A stretch of 64,000 nt of DNA from Gorsachius magnificus (GCA_034008185.1 CM067086.1:64970985-65034984); one strand, 5' to 3'; positions 12,201 to 27,200 are shown, counted from the first letter of the stretch. The notes: a model not told the origin generated them from the sequence alone. Numbers and translations are program-made.

Positions 12201-15200
12201 CTGTGCTCATCCCTCCTACTGCTTCTGGGAACTGAGAGATAAGTGACATTTGCAGCATTGGCACAGCTGCCTCCTTCCAAATAGTTGACCAGCCCACACC
12301 ATCCAACCAGGAGTAATATAATAATCACCCAGGCTTCCTCCTTTCGAGGATTCCCAGTCAGGGCACTTCAGACTCCATCCTCCTGACTCTGTTCCGAGCT
12401 TGTCTGTGTGCAGACATCCCAGAGATCTGCAGGACTACAAAACCTCACTCGTTTTGGCATTCCACCCCCCACTTTTTGGCTTTGGAAGCCACCCACCCTC
12501 CCCGTGGATGGAGGAGCAGAAGCGCTGGGCTTATTCCCAGCATCTCCCTGGCAGTGAGGGGCCACGATGGATGACAGGGGTATAATTTCACATGGCACGT
12601 TTGTAGACGAGCTTTTTAGGGACATGGCTTAGTGGTGGGATGGCAGTGCTAGGTTAATGGTTGGACTTGATGATCTTAAAGATCTTTTCCAACCGAGGCG
12701 ATTCTATGATTCTATGATTTTCCTGCTGCCTTGCAGACTCCACTAGAGTGACGTGCTCGGATGGTTTTGCTGTTGCCTTTGGATGCTATCAGCATAGCAC
12801 TGGGGTACTTAACTGCGCCCTGCATTGCTGCAAGCAGCCCAAGCACCTTTCTCTCTTGTTTTAACACAGCACAAGCTTGTTTCCTCCAAGACAGATACTG
12901 ACAGCTTCTGAGACAGGTTGGTTTTACAACCGTGTAATGATCCAATCATGCATCAAAACCGATGGCAGAATTCCCACTGGGTTGGAGAGAGCAGGCTCCG
13001 TACAGGTCTGTAGTTCACATTGCGGATCTGTTCTTGCCCAGAGATGGGGCATCCTGGCTCTGGTGTCCCGTAATGGTGTCACAGCCATGGTGCGTCCAGG
13101 TCAGAAGCCACCTGCCCTGAAGTGAGATGTAGTCTGAGCTCAGAATCACCCTCTGCATCCTCCTAAGTCTCATGGGGAGAAAAACAGCTTTTAAACGTAA
13201 ACTGCTATACCTGCGTGTCAGCCGACATTCAAATCTGTGCTACCAGTGAATCCATTCTCAAAGGAAACTCATCACCCTTAACTCCTGTTTAAATCAGTGA
13301 TATAAAAGCCTATGGTCAAACTTAGGTATTAATTTATTTGCTTCACAGAGTATTTGCTTTGCATCTCAGATAAATGATACAAGCTATTCGCTTTCTATGT
13401 GTAGCATTTCTGTTCCAGTCTGTGGAGAACAGGCTGACTTCTGAGCATGTCTAGGTCAACCAGAGTGAAGGAGATAATTAGCAGATCCACCTGCCTGAGC
13501 ATTAACTTGTTGGACACCCTGGCAGAGTTTGAGAAAGGAATGTTTTATTGCCAGAAATGACTGCTTTGTACCCCAGGTCATTTTAGTGGCAGCAGGGAAT
13601 GAATGGTTATTAAGGCAGGCAGATCTGATCTCATGTATTACATAGATGATGTTATTCTACTTTCCTCAAAACGAGAGTGATGCTTTCCATTTTTAATAGT
13701 AAAAAAATGCAATATTTTTAACAGCAGAATTCCCCAGAATTACTAAAAGTGGTTTAGGAGACCAAAAAACAATTCTGTCTTCAAAGGCAAAGCCAAATCA
13801 GGATAATTACTGCATCACCAACAACAACCCCCAAACAACAAGTGGTTTTGACTTCACATTGCAGTGCATTCTTTGAAGTTACTAAATTAGTTCTACATAA
13901 TTAGTGGTTTAGCAATCTTCCAAACACAGCCATGTTTGGCTGTGAATACTCTGGGGCCCCGAGGCCTCATGGCATTTAGATGAGTCCCTCAATATTGTCA
14001 CGTAAGGATGAGTTGCCGTTTGATGGTACCTTGGTTCGCTCCATTGGTGTTTTGGTTGGGTGAAGCATTCCCTCATGGGACCTCTCGTGTTTTAAACAGA
14101 GGTGTCCGAGAGCCTGCCATGTCCCGAAATGAAGCGTACTGGGAATACCTCAGGAATAGCTTTAACCAGGAGCACAGAGAGTGGAGTTGCTAAAAACTGA
14201 CCGTCCCAGTTTGGGAAAGGTAGGCATGTTTCAGGAGGGGTGCAGTGATGGACCTTTGGTCAAGCTGCATGCTGCATCTCCTCCTAGCCCACGCAGGAAC
14301 CACTTTGCACAGGCGTGCTGTCCCCACAAGCAGCATCTGCTGAGCCAACCCTTCTTTCGTGAAATCCTCAGAAGCAAACAGCTCATTTAAGTTGTGTGTG
14401 ACGCGGTCTTTGGGAAGCTAGACATTTTCTTTGCAATTTAGTCCACAAAGAAGCACCTCCAAGCCAGCACAGCTTTTCACCGTATAACAAAATACAGCTG
14501 TTAAATACCCTTCCCTTCCCCTTTCCTTTCTTCCCTTACACTCTTGTTTGACTGGCTCAGTCTCACTGGCCAGTGGCTCTTTTTCCCACCATGGCGATGT
14601 GTCTGGCAGTATTTTTGAGTATCTTTAGGCCATTCGTAAAGCTCACTTGGCGTTAGAATATATTTCAATAAGAAGAAAGGCGGGTTTTGGAGCAAAGCAA
14701 AAAAAAAATTGTCAAGCTACAGAGAAAAAAAAATTGCAGTTATAATCCCTCTGTTCATGGCCTCGAAGGCAGAGTCTGAGAACTGTCGGTGCGTTACAGA
14801 TAACCTTCATTTCTGTGCCTGAGTCCCTGGGATTATTGTTGCATAGAGTGTGATTATTCCAGGTAAGTTACTTCTTTTCTATTTGCAAAATTGCTGTTTT
14901 AAGAAGATTGTAGGTTATTTTCTGTATGCAAATTAAACAATAGATTCTTAGGGGGGTGCAGAGTAGTTAGGAAAAGTACTTACTTGAACGTGATAAAAGC
15001 CTAATGAATGTTTGTTGTGCTGGAGTGAATGCTAAGGAAAATCCTGGCTGAGTTTTAAACTCTTTTCTTTTCATAGGGAATGCAGTCGGATTTTTGGTGA
15101 AGATGGTCTGACGCTGAAAATCTTTCTTAAAAGGACTGCTCCCTTTTCTATTCTGTGGACTTTGACTAACTACCTGTATTTACTGGCTTTAAAGAAGCTG

Positions 15201-18200
15201 ACAGCCACAGACGTCTCTGCCCTATTCTGTTGTAACAAAGCTTTTGTCTTCTTGCTTTCTTGGATTGTGCTGAAAGACAGGTTCATGGGAGCAAGGGTAA
15301 TGACATGCCTGATTTTCAACTCTCTCTTGTTTTCATAATTGCCCTTAAATCCATAAGCTATTGTGCTGCCATAGTACTGCTGCATTATGGTATGTATATA
15401 CCATGAAACCATTTCTCATTTAATTTTATGATGCAAACCTAAGCCTGAGTATCAGATAGAGATCTCAGGCTCCAGAGGTAGTACAGTGTGGAAATTTCAA
15501 GAAGCTATTACAGCTAAGTGTAATCTGATGAATTAGAATAGGAGGACTTCCAGTTTCATATAAACCTACTCTGTCTTGAGTAACAGTGCTGAAGTTCAGT
15601 CGATTTTATTTTAAACTTAGTGACAAATGTTTAGGTTCTAACCAAAGCAATTTTATTTCTTGTTTGTGTAGATAGCTGTTTTCAATATGGAATGTATTTT
15701 TTCTTATACCACCCAATTGCTTTTTACATACCCACAAACGAATACACATGCGCATGTGCCCAGTGCAGTTTAAAAGAGACAACAACTCTTTTGCATGAAG
15801 GTGTATTTTGCACTAAAGTGTTACAGGACTCACTGGCAGTAATATGGACCCTGCAAAAAGAAAAAAAAAAAAACTCGAGCGAAATGATGTGTACCTGGAT
15901 CTGGGGGAAGGCAAGCATGTTTTCTCCAATTTTAAATCCACAAATCTCCTAATACGCAGCAATTTAAACTTGACTTTATACCTTGGCTAAGGACTAGCTA
16001 GGCCTTCTGCCAGTTCTGCCGATGCAGATTCCTCCGTTGAAATGGCTCAAGGCCTAATGGTCTTGTTGGGTACAATCCTGATCAAACTGTTAAGAGCCTT
16101 GAACTCCATTAGGGACTGGCTGGGGCGGGGTGTGATGCCTAGGACCAGAAGGGACCACCAGCAATCGGGTTTAAGTTCCATGGAAAGCATGATTGATCAG
16201 GACTGTTTGTTTTTTAAAAAATGAGCACAGCAGCTTTTTTTGATTAATAGTGTGATAAAAGGGTTCAGAAATGAAAGGAAAAAGTGTCCTGTTCCACAGG
16301 CATCTGATCCAGCTCTCAGAGCAGCCACCAGCATGCTGAACAGAGCTCTGTGCTTGTGGTTTGGGAATGGAAAAGGAAATTCTTTCAAGTAAGACAATTC
16401 CTCTGATTTCCTGGTGAGACAGGGCTGACTGGGCAGTTAGTAACGGCACGGGGCCTGAGCACCTCCAGACATGCGTGCCACCATGCAAGTGACCTCTTGG
16501 GTAGGGATCTGCCAGCAGGGTTTTGTTAGCCTGGCCCAGTGGAGGGTCGGTCCCATCCAGGCAGAGGCGAGGAGGTGAACTGGTGTTTCCCAGACCTCAG
16601 CCATAGTGCCCTTGAAGGTAAGGACACAGACATTTCACCTGGCAGTGCTAAAGCCAGACATCTGGGTATCTATTTCATATGCAACTTAAAATATAGATGC
16701 GTCAGGTGAATGTGACCTGCCCTCAGCCTGCTGATGACTAACTCAAAGAGTAAGCGGGGTTTGAAATCCTCAGTTCTTCTCTACAGAAATTAAGAGGAAT
16801 GGTAACTTTGAAGGCTGTAGTTCCCTCCTCTGCCCCTTGATCATCGCAGGTTGCGGCTGAAAAAATGGGAATTTTTGTACCCTTTAAGCTAATTTTTGTC
16901 TCAAAGCAACCTCTTTCTAGAAGAGGAAGCATAACTCTTGTATTTTCCTAGCCTACTCTGTTAAAGAAACCTAGATGAAAAATACTAAAGCTATTTTCAG
17001 TTATTAGTTATTTTTCACTGACAAAAAAAAAAAAAAGTTGCTATAAATATGCATTAGTATTAATGTGGTAAACACTGTGAGGTTTGCACAAGAAAAACCT
17101 GGCAGAAGAACTGAACAGCAAATACTGCACATAAAAAAAAAAAAACCCTTGGTTTTGCTGCTAACTGGCAGATTCTGGATGCACAGTGCTGGAAAGGTAA
17201 TTAGCAGCATTTTCCAGCAGCCCTCCTGCCAGAATAACACTTAATGATGTTAATAACCACGCAGGAGAGTGTTTGAGAACTAAAATACGACAAAGCAGCA
17301 CGGACTCAGCCTTTTGTTCTTGGAATGCCACTACTGCTTTCCCCCCCCCAGCCTCTCAGAGAGCAAGTGTAATTAGGTTATTTGGACGGTGAGGGGATGA
17401 AAAGAAATAAGGGCTTAATCACATACTCTGAGCCAGTGTTTTTGCAAAAGCCCTCGGCACCCAGGAGCACAGCCAGTTTTTCAAAGGAGCTCGGCTCCTA
17501 GCAGCTCTGTCAGAGCTTCAGAGCCGTCGGGCACGTCTGCGGCACACGGGCGGTGGGGATGCAGCCGGCGCCTGTGTGCCCGAGACAGCTTTCATCCGCC
17601 TGGGCTTGAGAGCCAGCAGCCATCAAGGCTCAGAAGCTCTGCAGCCGATTTCCAGCATCACCAGCTCCCTGCCCGCCTGGTGTTGCTGCGGGCAGCCTCC
17701 AAGCCATCTCCAAGCTTTCCGATCCCCCAGCTGCGTGCCAGCACCCCAGAAAGCTGCTGCTGGACAGGCTGGGGGGCTGGACTTTCAGATGGACTGTCTA
17801 AAGGCAAACCTGTCTTGACAGCCACCTTATGGTAGGGCATAATCTGGCCCGTGGAAGTGCTGAGGAGCTGTGGAAGTGCTGCCGGGGGCTCCGTGCAGAG
17901 GTCCTGCTGCCCCGGCTGCGTTTGAGCTACCCGGAGTGTGCATTGTGCAGCGAGAGCCACGTGCCCTCGCAGTGATGCTGTAGCGTGGGAAGCAGCTTGC
18001 ACCCAGCCTGAGAGAAAAAACCACCAGCTGGAGAAAGAGAATTCATGAGAGAAGTGCATACACAGCAACAACTGCTATTTGCCTATAAAAGTAGTGCAGG
18101 TAGACCTTCGGTACCCGGGGCACCTACTGCCCTGCACAAGGAGACAAGGCACAATCCCTGCCTGCACCGCAATCTTTGCTTGGACATTTCTGAACATCTC

Positions 18201-21200
18201 ACAAATTAATAACGTAGCCACGTTACACTGGGACTTCTGGAAGTCCAGATAGCTTTGGCTCAGAGCAAGCACAAATATTTAAAAGATTTCATGTATTTGA
18301 CTAGTTCTGTTGGCTTGTGTTGCTTAGATTTGTTTACATGTTTGAGCCCTTGGTTGTGTTTCATCTGTGGAGTTGAATTACTGCTTCCTAGGTAGGTGGG
18401 GAGTGGTTTGGGGACATTTTTCCCCCCAAAAAAGGTTGTCTGTAGTCTGGAGGCAGGATTCTTTACTACAGCACCTCATTTACTGCTGTGCTCTGTGTGG
18501 AAAAAAAAAAACGCTCCCAAGTAAAGTGTTGGTTGGCCTCCATCTCTTCCAGGGATAAAGAAGGGAAAAAAAAGAGGCAGGCTAATTTCATTCTTTACCT
18601 AGGAGGCTCTAAAAGAAAGTTACTACCCTCTTCCGTTAGTTAAAAGCCTTGTTTAACGAGGTGTCAGCTACAACAACCAGCTTTGCTTTGCTGTGACCTT
18701 GCTTCTTCTTGTCAGCCTACAGAAGCCTGCAGGATGTGCTCTCAGGTTTCTAAAGCAAACACACGCCAATTGCTAGGCAGAGGTCAGCTGTGCTAATGCA
18801 GTGGTGGATCATTTGCAGGAAGAGCTTTGAACATGAAGCTTAAATAATGTCCTCGCTGTTTTCCAGTGTCAGGTCTTATTTATCTAATGTCTCCTGAGAT
18901 GATGCTCCGTATGTGTCCATCATTTCAGTCGTTTCAGGAAAAAAAAAAAAGTGCCTGGCTTTCTAAATATTTGATTAAATTAGGAAATTGGCTCCCTGAG
19001 TTTGATGTAGTCAAACTGGGAAGGTGTTTTTCCCAAGAGGAAGAAACTCCTATTTTGGATGATGGATCTGCTCATTTCCACTAATACAAGGAAAGGACTC
19101 GCTTGCTGGGTCTGAGCCGTGAGTGCACAAAGAGTCAAATCTTGATCCTTTCCTTTTGAAGAAGGGGATGAATACATTCGACATTTCTGTTTTGCCTTGT
19201 GGGAGACATTGCTTGAAATATTACAGCTGAAATATTCCAGCTGACAGCCGAAATGCTACATCTGAATTTATGTGCAAGGCAAGGTGCACAGTGCAGCCTG
19301 AGATGGAACCAGCCAGGCGGTGTAGCTGGGCAAGGGGGGCTTCTGGAAACTGATAGGAGGGGCCGTGCTGATGTCTGAGAGGTCCCGAGTGTAATTCTGG
19401 ACTTTTGTGGTATTTGTATCCTAAGATAAGCTGTAAGGAGAACAATTATATCACTAACAAACTACTCATTAAACCAAAGGTGGGAGGGAGAAGCTCTGTA
19501 AGGGAAGAGGACTGAAACTCATTCTTCTAAGAGAATTTAACTTTGTTTTGCTCACAGGTCCTTGGGTAGATGTAAGTTCAGGGATCAAAATAAGCGTTGC
19601 TGCATCTTGGGTGATGGTATGTGTGTCCTGGTGGTATATGTGCCAGATGTGCCCTGACTTTTCAGGAGGGTGAACAGCAAAGGGTGATGTCTTCCAGCAC
19701 CCCAGCTCACTTAAGGAGTGAAGGCCAGATTCCCTGTTTAGGCACTGGAAAATGCAGCGTGCTCTCCTGTCCTCCTCAGCAGCTTGCCAGTGAGAGCCCT
19801 GAGTCCAGGGATGGTGGTCTTGGATCCACATCCCTCCTCTGGATGAAGGGACTCAAGCCCTCCCCTCCCAGGATGACCCGACTGCTGGGTTGTGTCATTC
19901 TGAGAAGGAGGGGAGGGAAGCCACCTGGTCCCCTCTTTCTAAAGCCCTTCCAGATCTCATCAAACCATTGCATTACACCTGAGAGCCTGTAAGTACATAT
20001 GTGACTCCAGCCCTTGTCATTAAGTTGGAGGACCTGGATTTCATGGTGAATTTGGAGGTATCAGTGGTATCTTCAGGTTTAGGAGATATCTAGGCAGCTT
20101 TGTTGAATTGTATCTTGGAGCTTGGGTGTTTTAAATAGAAGTAAGGTGGGATATAGACATGTGCTGTGGCTTGTGACTTTGCCTTTGGCACTGTGACTGC
20201 AATGCGAGGTGGGTACCTGCGTGCCTCGGTTACTGGTAAGTGGGGCTAACAGTGAGAGGGAAGTCCTTAAAGCTGCACCCAGGGGATGAGCTCCCCAGTG
20301 AAGATGTTGGCCTAGATACCTATGGGATTTAGGAGCACTTAACGTTTTTACCTATAGTCTCAGAGATTGGCTCCACCTTGGGAGTTGACTCTTGGTTCCC
20401 CATTGTCCCCCATGCGTAGACACCTTCACCGGAGTCAGTCCCTGTCCTGTGTGTCCCTTGGAACATGGTTTTGCTCTACTGACTGGCTCTGTTTAAATGG
20501 TTTTATAGGCTTTGGGGGCTTATTGCCTCAGTCTGACTCACATCTGCTTGGTGTGAGTGTCAGTGGGCTTTCTGGGACTCCTGGTAAAACTGTGTGAGAT
20601 CTGAAAGTCAGGCTTCTCTGCAAAAGGGCACATGATTTGATCAAGATGCCTTTAAAGTCTGTGGTGTGAAGCATGTGAGGGTTTGTCTAGTAGTAAATAC
20701 TTCTTAAATGAAGTTTAATGAGGTTTTCCAGGAAGCAAGGATCCATCTCTCAGTGGTGGTGGCTCAGGAGTTGTACCAGGGCTGCAGGAGCAAGAAGGTA
20801 AAAAGCCCTGCTGGCTCAGCAGTTGAGTTTGGGAGCCAATTGGTGTGTGGCAGGGTTTGCAGAGGTTAACGCCAAGGGCTTGCAGAGGTTAACGCCATGG
20901 AGGTGAACCACATTTCACCCTTTGTAGGAGCGGGGAGAGCCTGCCTTGCCTTTCCACTGGGGAGTTGTGTGATTTGATGGGAGATCTGGGAGTGCAAACA
21001 GGGTCTGAACCTTAAATGTTGCTGCTGATTCTGTAGCAGCCAGGTTTGGGTATCTGCATTTGTGCATCTTCTGCTCTACACCCAGCTCTCATTCGTGAAC
21101 AGCTTTTTTATAATGAGAAAATGTTTAATGTAATACTAATTTTTTTTAAAAAATCTCTATAAAAAAAAACCCCCTATCTTTCAGAAATGGGGCTGTGATT

Positions 21201-24200
21201 TTCCACAGGTCTGAGGAAACTTATTCCTCTGCAGTCTGTGGAAGCCAGGTATTCAGTGTCTTTGCAATTCAGACTCTGTATTTACCTGCTGAGGGCAATT
21301 AGGTAGAGAGGGGAAGTTTTTCAAAGAATAAAACATGTCGGGATCCCTACCACTTCCTTAAGGTCCTTGGAGTCAAGATGCAGGATTTCAGATACGGTGT
21401 AGTTAATTATTTCTGTTCTCTTTCTTTAAAGCTCCTTAGAAGCTCTGTCTGGGATTTTCAAATGAGGCCAAAAACCTAAGCACAAAGGTAACGGCTTCAT
21501 AAAGAAATTTGATTATGTCTGTCCAAGAAAGCTGGCAGGGTTGTTAGGAAATACCATGCAGAGCTCCCGGCGGTACGCTGGTGTTCCACACTACAGGGGC
21601 CGTTCTCCTGGACTGACGTCCGGGAAGGTTGGGCATCTAAATGTTTGCATTTCAAGTCAAATTGGTGGCGTTGCGAAGTACTTTCTCTTGTTGTAGAGTA
21701 GAGCGTAATGTCTTAAAATTTCTAGAGCTTGGAGTCGTATCTCCAAAGTGGCTGTTTAGCTTATAAAATGCATGATGATGGATGTTCTTTCAGTCGGTCC
21801 CAGGAGAATTTGCAGTGCTATAGATCCATATCACTCTCAGTGCATACACTTTCATTACGTTTTACATCTCTCCCAACCGTACATAATTTTCCCTATTTAA
21901 GGGAAAGCAAGAAAGCTTCAAGTCAGAGAAAGTAGCTAGAGACACTCGTTAAAAACCCCACGCAGTGATAATCTCTTTCCGTGTAATGAAATGGCACTGA
22001 GCTTTGCATCGCTTTGCTTTGTCTCTGCAGATAGTTGCAGCAATAATGGCAATCACAGGAATCGTAATGATGGCATATGCAGATGGTTTCCAGGGCGATT
22101 CAATTATCGGGGTAGCATATGCTGTGGGATCAGCCTCTACATCTGCATTGTATAAGGTAGGTCATAACTGTTTATTAGTATTCTCATATTCTTTAACATT
22201 GGATATTAAAAATGCACGAGTACAAAGCGAATCGCTATAAAAGAAATGTTTTACTTTATTCCTCCCTCCTGCATCATTCTTGTTGTGACCAGGCGATGTC
22301 ACAATGTCAGGAAATCTGCTATGAGGGCGATTAGTTGTTAGCTGCCAAATAGTCCGAATGACTTTGCTTTATGAGCCTTTAATGAAATATCCATGACTGT
22401 GCTGTGAGGAGTTCAGGATCATGTTTTAATCCTATCCTGCCGCCGCAGTTTATCGACGCTGTTTTGGAGGGGCTTGCCGTATGCAGCAGGGAGGAGAGCC
22501 TGACGGCGGGCAGGGAGCGGGGACGGGCGGCTCATCCCTGCTCTGCACTGCAGCCCTCTTGCGTATTCCACGCTCGTGCGGGGCTCGCAGCCGCCCGGTG
22601 CAGGCGATGCATCAGAGACACGCCGGGCTTTGCCCCCCTGCTTGAAAGTAGTGCCTGCTCTCGATGATAAGGGATGGAGAGGGCAGGGATGTGACTGTGT
22701 TAGGAATGGGTTGGGCTAAAGGGGGCCTATAGGAAAGATGGGGAAAATCTCTTCAGTAGGGCCAGCTGTGTCAGGACAAGGGGTAATGGTTTTAAACTAA
22801 ACCAGGGTAGGTTTAGACTGGATCTAAGGAAGAAATTCTTTACAACGAGGGTGGTAAAACACTGGAACAGGTTGCCCAGAGAGGTGGTGGAGGCCCCATC
22901 CCTGGGAACATTCCAGGCCGGGTTGGACGGGGCTGTGAGCAACCTGATCTGGTTAAAGGTGTCCCTGCTCCCTGCAGGGGGGGGTTGGGCTGGGTGACCT
23001 CTAGGGGACCCTTCCAACCCAAAACATTCTATGATTCTAAAGGCTGTATTTCTTGTCAGCCCGGGGAGGGTGAAGTATGTGCAAAGAGACGGCGAAGTTT
23101 GGAGTTAGTTGTAGTGGAATGAGAAGTTGCTTCCCAGGCTTCACTTGTCTGGCTGATAAATCTGTCGTGACTGTTCACAAGTCACTCGAGTGCATGAATT
23201 TAGGCTCATGTAGGCAAGTCCTCCATGAGGCTTGTGCTGCCCCTGGATCTGAAATGAGTCCCTCCAGGCTAGGCTTTCCTCTCACACTGGGTTCGTGCTG
23301 TGGAAGTCTCCGGAGTCCCCTCACAAATCCTAACAGTGCCAAGCACAACCCATATCCTGTCACTTTTTGTTGCACAAATGTTGTTTTCCTTGGGTTCTTA
23401 GTTACACTTGCTCTTCATGACATTTTGTGTTAGCCTTGTTGTACAGCCTCAACCATCCCCACTGCAATGACATGGCATCCCCCTCTGCTAAAACGCAGGA
23501 AAGGGCAGAAATTGGACCAAAGCTCCCCTTGCTCTCTTCTGCAGGAAAGGGCCAAGTTGTGGCAACGCTGTCCTGGGCAGGGCTGTCCCCATGCCCCACT
23601 CTCCCCAAGGGAGCAGAGGACTCTGTGCTGAAGTGATTGCTTCCCATGACATCTAACACCCTCTCCTCTCCTTTCCTTTGCAGGTTTTGTTCAAAATGTT
23701 TCTTGGAAGTGCAAACTTCGGGGAAGCGGCTCATTTTGTTTCTACTCTGGGCTTCTTCAATTTAATTTTCATCTCCATTACCCCGATTATACTGTATTTT
23801 ACCAAAGTGGAGTACTGGTCCCCCTTCTCTGCCGTGCCATGGGGTTACCTGTGTGGAGTAGCTGGCCTCTGGTTAGGTATGTGTTAAAAAAATTTACTCA
23901 TTTTTCTGCTCTTCTCCTGCCCCCCCGCCCCAATATAAAATTAGCCTCGGGCACAAACAATTCCCCCCCCCCGAAGCATCAGGGATCTCTCACAGGTGAA
24001 ATCTGATCCCAGTGCAAACTGGTACTCCTTGAGAAATTACTCATATTTTTCATAGGAAGCCTTAACTCTAATATTAACAGCAGAGAATAAACTTCTATCT
24101 AGTTTCTAGCTATCACACCGCCTGAGCTGCGACCACTCTCCCTGTGACCGACCAACTGACCAACCCCCCCGAGCATGACATTCTGTGGTATGGAATAGCT

Positions 24201-27200
24201 CTTTGGTCAATTTGGGTTAGCTGTCCTAGCTGTGCTGTACTCCCTCCCAGCTTGTTATGCACCTGGCCGAGCAGGAGAAGCTCAGAAAGTCCTTGAGTAC
24301 TCTGAGCACTCCTTGGCAACAACTAAAAACATCAGTGTGTTATCAACAGTCTTCTAGTACTAAACCCAAAACACGGCACTATGCTGGCTACTATGAGGAA
24401 AATTAACTCTATCCCAGCCGAAACCAGGACACACGCTCAGCGGGGTGTGCGTGCACCGACACGGGGACCCGCAGCACTGGGGCAGCTTTCTGTGGGTGCT
24501 GCGGGGCTCTGGGCAGAGCTCGCACAGCTCGGCGTTAGCTTACAGAGGCCGGAGCTGGTTCTTCCCCTGTGGTCTTCACCTGCCCTCTGCTCTTCCATGA
24601 TGCTCCCTCTTTCAGAGCCATCCATTTCTGCTGTCCTCTAGCCAAGCAGGATAGCTGTTGGATTCAGCCCAGGGGCATTCTAATGTCCGGATATAACAAC
24701 ATCCTTTCCTTTTGTCAAGTCTCTATTATTTCATAATTGAAGAGGGTTTTGTCTCCACTACAAGTATATTAAATGGAAGCAGGGAGGATGTCGTTGCCTG
24801 GTACATAGCCCATCCACGCAGCCATCCTGAGACAGCGCGGGCTGACAGCTGAGGTGCTGTGAGCACCTTGAAACTGCTCGAACCTGAATCATAGCTGCTC
24901 TTTGCGCACCTAAGGGACAAAAAAGGGGGATGACTTACCACCACCCAGAGATCTACCCACGTGTATAATCCCAGGCAGGAGGCAACAACCTTGGCGGAGC
25001 AGACAGACTTGCTCCTTTTACCTGGGGGACTCACCAGTAGGACTTGTCAACACATACAAATATCTTCAGGATGGATGTCATGAGGACAGAGCCAGACCCT
25101 TTGCAGTGGTGCCCAGTACCAGGACAAGGGGCAGTGGGTACAAACTGAAACATAAGAGGTTTCAGTTGAATATGAGGAAAAACTTCTTGACTTTGAGGGT
25201 GACAGAGCCTTGGAACAGGCTGCCCAGGGGGTTGTGGAGTCTCCTTCTCTGGAGATATTCAAAGCCCACCTGGACAAAGACCTGTGTAACATGCTCTAGG
25301 AGAACCTGCTTTAGCAGGGGGGTTGGACTGGGTGATCTCTGGAGGTGCCTTCCAACCCTTGCCCTTCTGTGATTCTGTGACTGGGTGTTGGGTGATCAGA
25401 GGGGGACCTTGAGTCCTGCCACAGCGCACAGCACCAGCCCCCGGCTGCAAGAGCTGGAAGAGCACCCGAGGGAACGGTACGTAAGGGAAGTTTTTGCAGT
25501 TTGCTTTTGGTCTCTGAAGGAAATTGGAGCTGGCTGGGAATGCTGTCATGTTAAAAAAAAAAAAAAAAAAATCTGACCTATAAATTAAATGTGGTGAATG
25601 TTTGTACTTCTGTCAGCTTTCATTTTGCCTTCAGCATGGCAGCAAGACCATGGTCTCGCTCTAGTCTGCTTAGTTCACAGCTAACTTCATCGGATAATTG
25701 TATGTAGCGTATGAGTTCCTGCTGCTGTCACCTTTGGTGTGTGGTCCAGGTAGATGGGTTTGGGGCCTTTGTCATGAAATACCCTACTACGACAAGGACG
25801 ACACAGCCTCAGGTGAGAGGAGAGGCTGGGATCACCGTCCTTCTGGTAGGAGGAGAAATGACGGCTTATGGCAGCAAACCTAGGTTGTTGGCATCTGGTT
25901 AAAGCTTGGAGAAAGCTGTGAAATAGAATTGTAATAACCTTGGTATTACAATTTGTGAAAGAACATAGAGCCCTCCCTCTTCCCCCGTGCAGAACTTTCT
26001 CTCATTTCACACTCATATATTAAAAAAAAAAATAAAAATCAATCACTTTGTGACAACTACATCATGGTGGTGAGCATACTGAGCACGTATCGTACTTGCA
26101 GGGTCAAGGTGGAGGAGAAAAGTCTCAATCCGGTGTTTTTCCCCATAATCATGTATTGTTTTCTCTGCTTGTCCCTAGCTTTCAATATTCTGGTTAACGT
26201 TGGCGTCGTGCTTACATACCCCATTCTGATCTCTATCGGCACCGTGCTCAGCGTCCCTGGAAATGCAGGTACGAGTACCATGGCTGTTGGTGGAAAAATA
26301 AGCACACAAGCATGCAGAGAGCAGAAGCAGTTTATTATCTAAATAGTCAAAAATCTCTTGTCACATAGTTCAAAAGCAGTTCAGTCTCCTTTGGCTTTCA
26401 TGGTTGCTCCTGGTGAGTGTTTCAGTGGGTGAAAGCCTTTTTTTTTTTTTTTTCGGTCTTGCCTCCTTTCTCTGGGAGGGACGGGATGCAGTCGTACCAC
26501 TCAGAGGAGAGGGCAGGCTGATCCCAGCCAGCAGCCCAAAGCTGGTTGCTGCTGAGATGTCGTGGGGTCGGCGTGCTGGTGCCTTGCCATGCAGCAGCAG
26601 GGCAGGGTGTGTACATGGAATGTTACTCCGGAGTCCTATCTTGTTGAATGGCCTCTGTCTCTGCTTTTCCAGTCTTCTCCTCCACCATCTTAGCCTTGCC
26701 ACTCCAGGTATTTGAGCATGTTTTCAAAGAAACTATTTTTAGGGGAATGCAGGTCAGAGCTGTGAAAGAGTCGGTACGTGAGAGAGGCTGCTGAAGGGCT
26801 CAGATGTGCTCTTGTTGCTGGTTGTGGAGTTGGGAGGCTGGGCCTGGAGGCATCAAGTCCAGCTTTCTGACCTGCACGCTGCTCCCTCCGTGCTGCTGGT
26901 CCATGCAGCCCAAGGAAACATGACGCTGCTGTAGATGAAGCATTGCCATAATGCGCCTTCCCTGTCAGAGCAGAAATGGAAACCTTGAGCCTTAGCCCGG
27001 CCCTACAAGGCTCCCTTGAGCGCCTGCCTGAAGGCAGCAAGGAGACGTGGCACTTCCAGTGCCACGCTCTCAGGTAAAGCCGTTCTCTGAACTGAAGGAG
27101 CTGGTTCTCCGGAGGATCGAGAACAACGTGGCCAGCGTCACAGCCAGAGTGCGAGACGCAGGTTATGGAGATGTGCTGGGCTGGTCTGATGCTGGGATCA

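Larger units (their letters stand above)
7390..15076 (+). other. SLC35F4 intron
   Basis: It contains a C19 homopolymer (7957-7975), two eroded minus-strand CR1 tails (about 8265 and 9545), an old inverted-repeat region at 8.4-8.85 kb, and a plus-strand CR1 tail (12606-12718). AT-rich sequence at 13.2-13.96 kb may be conserved non-coding. No additional exon is supported. Confidence 0.8.
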
